From assembly GCF_023229695.1 (NCBI RefSeq), contig NZ_JALNYS010000009.1:1-64000 (forward strand): a stretch of DNA of 64,000 bases, in the 5' to 3' direction. Every line of letters starts with the position of its first letter. Positions within the stretch are counted from its first letter, which is position 1. Source of the DNA: Sulfuricurvum sp. (lineage in GTDB: Bacteria > Campylobacterota > Campylobacteria > Campylobacterales > Sulfurimonadaceae). Of the stretch, positions 6,718 through 12,989 are shown piece by piece. The notes under the pieces are model-generated. The model did no database searches and had not been told where the DNA came from. It saw nothing but the letters and a program-made list of their open reading frames with translations. The translations under genes were made by a program, and so were the position numbers.

Positions 6718-6926
6718 GAGAAGAATACGATTTTTCACAATCCGTCCAAAATCCCTATGCCAAAGCGGTAAAAAAACAGATTTCGCTCAATGTCGAAGTA
6801 GAGACGATAGAGTATTTCAAACAACTTGCCCTCAAAACGGGATTACCGTATCAAACGCTGATGAATTCGTATCTAACCGACTGTGCCATCCGACACGTCG
6901 AACCGCAGGTTAAATGGTCGAGCTGA
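6714..6926 (+). CDS. brnA: BrnA antitoxin
   Basis: The 70-residue protein starts at the ATG overlapping the brnT stop. It has the ribbon-helix-helix pattern of BrnA: QISLNVEVETIEYFKQLA forms the strand and first helix, then LPYQTLMNSYLTDC. BrnA neutralises BrnT and represses the shared promoter as a dimer. The 3' end runs 17 bp into the convergent glycosylase gene (6910-6926), so the last glycosylase codons are antisense to brnA. Confidence 0.88.
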   Translation: MREEYDFSQSVQNPYAKAVKKQISLNVEVETIEYFKQLALKTGLPYQTLMNSYLTDCAIRHVEPQVKWSS

Positions 6927-7560
6927 TCCGCTCTACATTGACCGCTTTCCCCTTACAATTGCTCTTCACATACTCCACAATCATCCCGTGAAACCGCGCA
7001 AACGCGGCAGGGAGCTGTACCTCATCAAAAGAATTTCTCACCCCTGCTTCGCACCACTCGCTCATATCATCATAACTCTCGAACTCATACCCAAACGCGT
7101 TTAACAGCCGCGCCGTGTAGCTATCAACGACCATAGCAGGACGCTCGCAGGCGTAGCATAGTATGGAATCCGCTGTCTCAGGGCCGATCCCTTTTTGAGA
7201 TAACAGCCAGTCACGATCTACGCTGAGTGAAAAAGTCTCGAAATCGCCGAAATCCTCGATCATGTTATGGGACAAACGGATGAGATTGGAAGCTTTGGCT
7301 TTAAACAATCCGCTCGGACGGATCAGCTCCATCAGTACTTCAACATCGCAATGAGCTAAAGCATCAGGAGATAAGAGTCCGTTATTACGAAGATGATCGA
7401 GAGAGATTTGGACCCGAGACCATTGGGTGTTTTGGGTGAGGAGGGCACCGACGACCACCTCAAAAGTGCCGTAGGCGGGCCACCATAGCGGCGGGGAGTT
7501 TTCGAGGAGTTTAAGACGCTCTAATGCGCAAAAAAGCTCCCACGAATCGTGCAGCTCCAC
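6910..7560 (-). CDS. MagIII-like 3-methyladenine DNA glycosylase (endonuclease III superfamily)
   Basis: HhH-GPD base-excision glycosylase. Visible are the substrate-entry region PPLWWPAYGTFEVVVGALLTQNT, the helix-hairpin-helix LLSQKGIGPETADSILCYA, and the catalytic Asp in MVVDSYTARLL. The C-terminal four-Cys iron-sulfur loop of Nth is absent, as in Helicobacter pylori MagIII, whose order of motifs this follows closely. The GTG at 7560 was chosen because it follows GAGAGGGA directly after the ymdB stop and matches the homologue's start; an ATG at 7581 is in frame. The C-terminal tail ERISSTI lies within the antisense of brnA, so the gene end was replaced (see the remnant at 6262). Confidence 0.82.
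   Translation of the reverse strand: MELHDSWELFCALERLKLLENSPPLWWPAYGTFEVVVGALLTQNTQWSRVQISLDHLRNNGLLSPDALAHCDVEVLMELIRPSGLFKAKASNLIRLSHNMIEDFGDFETFSLSVDRDWLLSQKGIGPETADSILCYACERPAMVVDSYTARLLNAFGYEFESYDDMSEWCEAGVRNSFDEVQLPAAFARFHGMIVEYVKSNCKGKAVNVERISSTI
6946..7007. repeat. right direct repeat flanking brnTA
   Basis: This copy lies inside the functional glycosylase gene (codons for AFARFHGMIVEYVK). It is the partner of 6298-6359, offset by 648 bp. Confidence 0.7.
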
Positions 7561-7561
7561 C

Positions 7562-8371
7562 TTATCCCTCTCTCCACGCATCGGTGCGGATGGTTCTGCC
7601 GTCGTCGAAAATTTTGAGCTTGAACGCTTCGGTGCATCTCCCCTCTTCGAGGTTCATGATGGCGATCTGGAGAATCTTGCGGCACTTTTCGGGGACTTCA
7701 AACCGTCCGGCCATACCGGTGAGGAACCGTTCCAACGGCACTTTGGCATCCATCCCGATGACGTTGTCGCGGCATCCGGAGAGGCCGATGTCGGTGACGT
7801 ACGCCGTGCCGTGAGCAATCTGCAAGTCGTCGCTCCCTACGTGGGTGTGGGTCCCCATGATGCCGCTCACTTGTCCTTGGAGGAGCATCATCATCCCCCG
7901 CTTCTCGCTGGAGGCTTCGGCGTGAAAATCGAGGAAGATGTGTTTTACCCCCTCTGCTTTAAGCTGGGCAACGGTGTCGCGGGCGCAGCGGAACGCGTTA
8001 TCGACGTAGGGCATCCCGTAGTGCCCCATGATGTTGAGGACCGCCAGTTTCTCTCCCGCAACGTCGAAAATGCGGCATCCGCTCCCCGGAACCCCCTCGG
8101 GGTAGTTGTGCGGACGCAGCAGGGGGAGCGACTCAAGGAGGGGGAGGATGTCTTTTTTATCCCACGTGTGGTTCCCTCCGCTCATGCAGTCGATCCCGCT
8201 CTCCAGCAGCTCATGGGCATTTTTGACGGTCAGCCCGAAGCCGTGGGAAGCATTTTCGTAGTTGGCGATGACGAAATCGATAGCGTGCTCGCGGCGTAGT
8301 TTTTTAAGATGCTCTTTGATCATCACCCGTCCCGGACGGCCGACGATATCCCCGATAAAGGCTAGTTTCAA
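7562..8371 (-). CDS. ymdB: YmdB-type metallophosphodiesterase
   Basis: The 269-residue protein shows all dinuclear metal motifs of the TIGR00282/YmdB family: FIGDIVGRPGR at the N-terminus, NYENASHGFGL, GGNHTWDKK, VLNIMGHYGM and GTHTHVGSDD. Family members hydrolyse 2',3'-cyclic nucleotides and affect biofilm decisions in Bacillus; the role here is unstudied. The start is TTG at 8371 in TTGA overlap with the upstream gene, preceded by GGAGGAGAAG. The glycosylase follows with no gap. Confidence 0.88.
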   Translation of the reverse strand: MKLAFIGDIVGRPGRVMIKEHLKKLRREHAIDFVIANYENASHGFGLTVKNAHELLESGIDCMSGGNHTWDKKDILPLLESLPLLRPHNYPEGVPGSGCRIFDVAGEKLAVLNIMGHYGMPYVDNAFRCARDTVAQLKAEGVKHIFLDFHAEASSEKRGMMMLLQGQVSGIMGTHTHVGSDDLQIAHGTAYVTDIGLSGCRDNVIGMDAKVPLERFLTGMAGRFEVPEKCRKILQIAIMNLEEGRCTEAFKLKIFDDGRTIRTDAWREG

Positions 8372-8949
8372 TTCTTCTCCTCCTGTAATTCTTCACGCAG
8401 CTTTTTCTGCCCTTTGCGGTAGCTGTCACTGTCGCCGTATTCAAAAAAGTTTTTGTAGTTGCTGTGCATGATTTTCACCCGCGATGCATGGCGGATCGGG
8501 CACCAATACTGCTCCGTCCGCCCCGCGATCTCGCTGACATAGCCCATCAGCCCGTTGAAGTAGCCGCAATAGAGGCAGTTGAGCTTTTCGATCGCATTCA
8601 GATACCCCAGACGGTGACGGTCGATGATGATGTAATCGCTCCGCTTTACTTTAATAATCTTATACACCGGAAAACAGAGCGCCTGATAAAGCGTTACCAC
8701 ACCATCTAAAAACAGAGCCGGAATCAGGCAGGCCCAGATAAAGGGGACGGTAAGGAGGTGGAGGGCCGGCGTCGTTAGCAGATAACGCAGCAATCCTTCC
8801 CGGTCACGACGGTACGAGGCGAGGATCTCTTCACCCTTTTTGGTGATTTCGCAGGTAAACGTTTCATACTCTTTGTGCAGTTCGGATTCAAGTTCGGCTT
8901 CAAGCACTTTGATTTTAGCAACCAGTTCATCAATTTTGGTATGCTCCAT
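8368..8949 (-). CDS. conserved membrane protein with a possible metal site
   Basis: The 193-residue protein has an N-terminal coiled coil (residues 5-50) and a long hydrophobic region with one or two membrane spans (about 55-97). A cytosolic tail carries C125-x2-C128 and C150-x3-H154, which could bind zinc or another metal. The Lys-rich end (RKGQKKLREELQEEK) is likely disordered. No named family is recognised. It is first in the minus-strand set with ymdB and the glycosylase and overlaps ymdB by 4 bp. Confidence 0.65.
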   Translation of the reverse strand: MEHTKIDELVAKIKVLEAELESELHKEYETFTCEITKKGEEILASYRRDREGLLRYLLTTPALHLLTVPFIWACLIPALFLDGVVTLYQALCFPVYKIIKVKRSDYIIIDRHRLGYLNAIEKLNCLYCGYFNGLMGYVSEIAGRTEQYWCPIRHASRVKIMHSNYKNFFEYGDSDSYRKGQKKLREELQEEKN

Positions 8950-9120
8950 CCCTCATCCCTTATTATAAATATCCGCCCTAAGCAAGGTGAGCTTAAGTGC
9001 TCAAGCATACTCAACTCCATGAAACTATACAACAAGATTGCCAAAGGTCTCGTAAGCCCTATGAGCGCAGTGTCCCTTCCCGCGATCCTAGACTGACTTT
9101 CCGGGTAATAACTGAGATCT

Positions 9121-9241
9121 TACGCACCTTGTCTAAAGAAGTGCGAAAAGGTTAGTAATCTCCCGTATCCGAAAGATACGGGTAGCTTTAGGGGGTTGTA
9201 TGGGTGAAAAGCGTCAAAAAAGCCAACTGCTTGGCTTTTTT
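9121..9241. repeat. structured intergenic repeat, copy 2
   Basis: Matches 1071-1191 at 119 of 121 positions (differences at 9138 and 9183). It keeps the 8 bp CCCGTATC/GATACGGG stem and the terminator stem. The change at 9138 disrupts a pair in the GCAC/GTGC arm. The outer arm and the right-hand third of copy 1 are absent. Confidence 0.75.
9216..9241. terminator. bidirectional terminator hairpin, probably serving cyclase 2
   Basis: Identical to 1166-1191: 11 bp arms, CTGC loop, T-run on both strands. It lies 17 bp past the stop of the minus-strand cyclase gene. Confidence 0.65.
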
Positions 9242-9257
9242 AACATCAGGTATTAAG

Positions 9258-10526
9258 TTAATTTCCGACGGATACGATACGATCGCGTCCGCTCTCTTTT
9301 GCCTGATACAAAGCCCTGTCTGCCAGCTTGATTAAATTATGATATTCACTCATCTCATTCGGCACGATACTTCCTATCCCGAAGCTCATGGTCACCGGTT
9401 TCAATTTCACATCATGATATTCAAATCCATTTGCCGCTTTAAGGTTATTTTGAATCGTACGGCCCAGCTCTTCCGTCCCCATAAGATCCGTATCATACAA
9501 AACGATAATAAACTCTTCACCGCCGTATCGCGCAATAAAATCGGTACTTCTCTTAATCGATGACTGAATGATCCGTGCGACGTCTTTAAGTACAAAATCC
9601 CCAATGATATGGCCATAGATATCATTCACCTGCTTAAAATGGTCAATATCCGACATAATAATCGAGATATTGACCGAATTACGCTTCGCAAGCTCCCATA
9701 TCTTCTGGAGATGATTCTCAAGATGCCTTCGATTCGGAAGCTGTGTCAAAGGATCCGTCGTGGAAAGTTCCTGAAGTTTCAAGTTTGCGTCCTGAAGTTC
9801 TTTGGTCCGTTCTTCGACTTTTAACGCCAAAGATTTATTAATCTCATCTAGCATGACGGTAAAGGTATTGATATTCTCCACCATCCCGACAATAGCGTTA
9901 TGGATAATTCCGACTTCATCTTTTCGATCGGTTTTAGTCAGGGCAAAATGGTTGCTATAGGGATCGTACTGTAGGACATTTTCACTCAGCTTTTTCAAAA
10001 ACGTGAACTCTTTTCGAATATAAAAGATAAACCCGGCCAAAATAATCAAAGCAATCGCAAAAATTTTAATGGAAACGTATTGATTTTTTTGAAGCATAAC
10101 CTGATATTCATGATGATCGAAAAAGAGAGAAACGGTTGCGATTTTTTCACCGGTTACCGGATCTTTGATCGATTCGACTGCATGATAGATACCGTCAATG
10201 TGCGGTGTAGACGCTATCAGTCCCCCCTGCGTATGGTGGTAAAGCATTTGACCGTCTGCTCCGGTGAGGTCAAACCGAAGTAAATCCGGATTTTGTTTGA
10301 CAATCTTTGTCAGATACTCCTGATTTGCACTCTCCAGTCCCAAAGAAATATTCAATCCGATGACAGGTGAAATCGTATCGATCAGCAGTTTGTTTTTCGC
10401 TTTTTTGGATTCCAGAAACTGCGCCACAAGATTCTGAGAAAATTCGTACCGCTCCAAACCTACCAATAACAATGCGAAAAAGATAGCACCGAAAATCATT
10501 TTTATCTCTATACTGATATTTCGCAT
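9258..10526 (-). CDS. membrane diguanylate cyclase with HAMP (GGDEF), cyclase 2
   Basis: 422 residues. A transmembrane helix at about 9-25, a periplasmic domain (~30-145), a second helix (~150-168), a HAMP-like segment, a coiled coil (AINKSL to KLQELS) and a GGDEF domain from about 255. The signature is GGEEF at 335-339 and the I-site RSTD is intact, so feedback by c-di-GMP is expected. The start overlaps the last base of the YfiR-like gene. This matches the YfiR-YfiN arrangement, in which a periplasmic protein holds a HAMP-GGDEF cyclase inactive; that partnership is inferred from gene order and domain layout. Confidence 0.88.
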   Translation of the reverse strand: MRNISIEIKMIFGAIFFALLLVGLERYEFSQNLVAQFLESKKAKNKLLIDTISPVIGLNISLGLESANQEYLTKIVKQNPDLLRFDLTGADGQMLYHHTQGGLIASTPHIDGIYHAVESIKDPVTGEKIATVSLFFDHHEYQVMLQKNQYVSIKIFAIALIILAGFIFYIRKEFTFLKKLSENVLQYDPYSNHFALTKTDRKDEVGIIHNAIVGMVENINTFTVMLDEINKSLALKVEERTKELQDANLKLQELSTTDPLTQLPNRRHLENHLQKIWELAKRNSVNISIIMSDIDHFKQVNDIYGHIIGDFVLKDVARIIQSSIKRSTDFIARYGGEEFIIVLYDTDLMGTEELGRTIQNNLKAANGFEYHDVKLKPVTMSFGIGSIVPNEMSEYHNLIKLADRALYQAKESGRDRIVSVGN

Positions 10527-11086
10527 TATCGGCCATCTCCTTTCGAATAGATTTTGGATATTTGGACCAATGCATTGTCCAGTTCAATTCTACTTTGTTG
10601 CAGTGCGCCGATATTGAAGTAGGGAGTCACTTGTCTTCCGAGAAAAAGGGAAGAATCGACTCCATATTCAAGATAATTCGGATTATAAGAGACTGAAAAT
10701 ATCCCGTTTTTATTCAAATAATGGACCGTAGCGGTTATTGTCCGCAAATCGGTGTCAAACATGAACGCAATCTGGCTTTTCCGGCATACCTCGATATTAT
10801 TATATTCACTCATAAGCAATTCAATCGGATAGTTTTTAATGCCGGAAGGATAATTTTTTCGGATTTTCTGAATGAGCGCATAAGCATCTCTTTCATCCAG
10901 CTTCTCATGTACAATACAAATATTAAGCTGATGTTGGATGCTGTTTTTCTGGGAGCTCATCAGGACAAAACGGGGAATTATTTTTGAAAAAATCTCTAAG
11001 GTATTCTCATCATACGAAGATCCATACGATGCATTGAAGAGAAGGCTTATGGTGATAAAAGCAAAAAAGACAAAACGTTGGATCAA
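10526..11086 (-). CDS. periplasmic YfiR-like regulator (DUF4154-like)
   Basis: The best start is the TTG at 11086, since it follows GGGGGAG with six-base spacing and gives a clean signal peptide (IQRFVFFAFITISLLFNASYG); an alternative TTG at 11101 adds five residues. The mature region has the YfiR pattern: LNICIVHE early, CRKSQIAFMFDT in the middle, a late GIFSVSYNPNYLEYGVD segment, and F-N-I-x4-Q-x-R-I-x-L-D at the end. YfiR inhibits its partner cyclase in the periplasm in response to redox or envelope stress. Downstream overlap with cyclase 2 supports that role. Confidence 0.68.
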   Translation of the reverse strand: MIQRFVFFAFITISLLFNASYGSSYDENTLEIFSKIIPRFVLMSSQKNSIQHQLNICIVHEKLDERDAYALIQKIRKNYPSGIKNYPIELLMSEYNNIEVCRKSQIAFMFDTDLRTITATVHYLNKNGIFSVSYNPNYLEYGVDSSLFLGRQVTPYFNIGALQQSRIELDNALVQISKIYSKGDGR

Positions 11087-11174
11087 AACTTTCTCCCCCA
11101 ATCACGGCCATTTAATGTATTTTTACTGACCTTTTGACACAAGGTCCACCCCCCATGACAAAACGTTTCATCCT

Positions 11175-11180
11175 ATTATA
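11175..11180 (-). promoter_or_regulatory. -10 element for the yfiR-like/cyclase 2 operon
   Basis: TATAAT on the minus strand leaves an ~80 nt leader before the TTG at 11086. The leader contains a GACCTT/AAGGTC hairpin (11128-11146). No known c-di-GMP riboswitch consensus was seen in it. Confidence 0.45.
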
Positions 11181-11313
11181 GTGTTTTATTGACATCCTTC
11201 TCTACATCTTATCCAAATAATCTCACCAATATCAACGATTTTAAGTCTCTTTGAGTAATTTGGCAAAAAAAATCGTAAATATAAAGCACAGTGAACCTGT
11301 ATTACAATTGCAC

Positions 11314-11826
11314 ATGCAACGACTCAAATATTTACACCACTACAACGAAGAGATACGGCATCAGGTGCGGCAATTGATCGATCAAGAGACGTTGGGGGGG
11401 TATATCCTCTCCCGTTATCCCGAATGTCACCCTTATGCTACCGACAAAACCCTCTATGATTACGTCGTAGGGTTCAAAAACACCCATTTTCGCCAATCGT
11501 CACCGATCTCAAAAGTCTACTATGACACCAAAATCCGTGATCTTCAGTCGGCGTTGGGGACCCATACCTTCGTTTCGAGGGTGCAGGGGGGGAGACTCAA
11601 AGCCAAAAACGAGATCCGAATCTCCCATCTTTTTAAAAAAGTGCCTGAACCGTTTCTACGGATGATCGTCGTCCATGAACTGGCCCATTTCAAAGAAAAA
11701 GAGCATAACAAAGCGTTTTACAAGCTCTGCACCCACATCGAACCCCATTATCATCAGATCGAATTCGATGTGCGCCTCTATCTCACCTATCTCGATACCG
11801 CCATGCACCCTCTTTGGGCCCGGTAA
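11314..11826 (+). CDS. YgjP-like zinc metallopeptidase family protein (DUF45)
   Basis: The 170-residue protein has the zinc motif HELAHFKEKEH (HExxH plus a distal His), preceded by the basic strand RLKAKNEIRIS and followed by HYHQIEFDVRLYL. This is the YgjP/WLM-SprT-like group whose substrates are unknown. The ATG at 11314 is preferred because family members begin near the YLHHY segment; a TTG at 11251 would add 21 residues. Neither has a strong Shine-Dalgarno sequence. It converges on rlmC. Confidence 0.7.
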   Translation: MQRLKYLHHYNEEIRHQVRQLIDQETLGGYILSRYPECHPYATDKTLYDYVVGFKNTHFRQSSPISKVYYDTKIRDLQSALGTHTFVSRVQGGRLKAKNEIRISHLFKKVPEPFLRMIVVHELAHFKEKEHNKAFYKLCTHIEPHYHQIEFDVRLYLTYLDTAMHPLWAR

Positions 11827-11870
11827 CGATCACTCCCCTTCGATGAAGGGTTAGGGTAAACGTTATCCCC

Positions 11871-12989
11871 TCACCGCTTTTCCAGCAAAAGCAGTACCTC
11901 ATAATGTTCCGTATGGGGAAACATATCAAACAGCTGCACCTGCACACACCGATACGAGCTCAACCGCTCCAAATCTTTTGCCAGAGTAAGCGCATTGCAG
12001 CTTGAATAGAGGATGTGGGAGGGGGAGATGCTCTCCACCCATTCGCATAACTGCTCACCGATCCCTCTGCGAGGGGGATTAACAATAATCACATCTGCTT
12101 TACTGTGCGTATCGGTACTGAAACTCACCGCATCAAGTGCCTCAAACCGGATGTTCTCAAATCCGATGAGTTTTGCCGAATCGCGCGCACAGGCAATCGC
12201 TTCGGATTCAATCTCAATTCCGATAATCTCACGCTCCGGCGCAGCACAATGGAGGGCAAATCCCCCCACTCCGCAAAAAAGGTCCCAGATAGTTTTGGGC
12301 TGTATCCCATCAATCCACTCCGCCGCATGCTTATAGAGTTTCCCCGCCACTTCGGGGTTGGTCTGAAAAAAACTTTTGGGACGGATAAAGAGGGGAATAC
12401 CGCCCAGCCGCTCTTCGATACGGGTTTTTTCGGTCAAAAAAATCTCCTCCTCCCCCTCTAAAATCGCCATCGGAACCGGCTGAATATTGACGCTCACCAC
12501 CTCTCTCTCACTAAATGCGGCCATCAACTCATCAAGGGCCCGCTGAAGCCGGCCGATCACTCCATGGGATCGCAAGACAAAACGGAGCATCATCGTTCCG
12601 TTCGCCGAACTTCGGGTCAAGAGGACGTATTTCAATTCCCCTTTACGCTTTTGAACATCATACGCTTTGATCCCCAGATCCCTCAGCCACTGCTGGATAA
12701 AGGAGAGGGCGTGCTGCATTGCCTCATCGTACAACGGGCACCCGATCAGGCTCACCTCTTCGTTGATTCCGAGAATAACCCCTTCGGCACTCTCTAAAGC
12801 GACCATTTTGGCTTTATTCCGAAACTTTGTTGCAGGGCCGGCAACCGCAGGGAGCCATTTCTCCGGAGCGAATGGGTCCAATAACCGGTGCAGACTTTCA
12901 CTTTTACGGGCCAACTGCTCCGCGTAGGGGAGATCGATCCACGTGCAAGAACGGCATTGATGGGCATCATAATAACGACAAAAACCCAT
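11871..12989 (-). CDS. rlmC: 23S rRNA (uracil-C5)-methyltransferase RlmC-type
   Basis: The 372 residues closely follow gammaproteobacterial RlmC (RumB), which makes m5U747 in 23S rRNA. The iron-sulfur cysteines C4, C12 and C15 lie in FCRYYDAHQCRSCTW, with a fourth in GCPLYDE. The SAM site is WDLFCGVGGFALHCA, then VNPPRRGIG, and the catalytic Cys is in YSSCNALT. There is no TRAM domain, as for RlmC. RlmC rather than RlmD/TrmA follows from the near-identical N-terminal Cys spacing and FRNKAKM. The ATG overlaps the last base of mfd. Confidence 0.85.
   Translation of the reverse strand: MGFCRYYDAHQCRSCTWIDLPYAEQLARKSESLHRLLDPFAPEKWLPAVAGPATKFRNKAKMVALESAEGVILGINEEVSLIGCPLYDEAMQHALSFIQQWLRDLGIKAYDVQKRKGELKYVLLTRSSANGTMMLRFVLRSHGVIGRLQRALDELMAAFSEREVVSVNIQPVPMAILEGEEEIFLTEKTRIEERLGGIPLFIRPKSFFQTNPEVAGKLYKHAAEWIDGIQPKTIWDLFCGVGGFALHCAAPEREIIGIEIESEAIACARDSAKLIGFENIRFEALDAVSFSTDTHSKADVIIVNPPRRGIGEQLCEWVESISPSHILYSSCNALTLAKDLERLSSYRCVQVQLFDMFPHTEHYEVLLLLEKR

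Larger units (their letters stand above)
8950..9257. other. 308 bp intergenic region holding repeat copy 2
   Basis: The left part (8950-9096) contains a short plus-strand frame, 9019-9096, coding 25 residues (MKLYNKIAKGLVSPMSAVSL and five more), which may be the start of a gene cut off by the repeat; it has no clear ribosome site. ACTTTCCGGG at 9096-9105 also occurs in repeat copy 1 (1237-1246). Bases 9121-9241 are the conserved repeat core. Confidence 0.5.

Noticed and set aside
11087..11174. c-di-GMP riboswitch in the leader of the yfiR-like/cyclase operon
   Set aside because: Only one short GACCTT/AAGGTC hairpin is present; the conserved GEMM bases and second stem are not seen.
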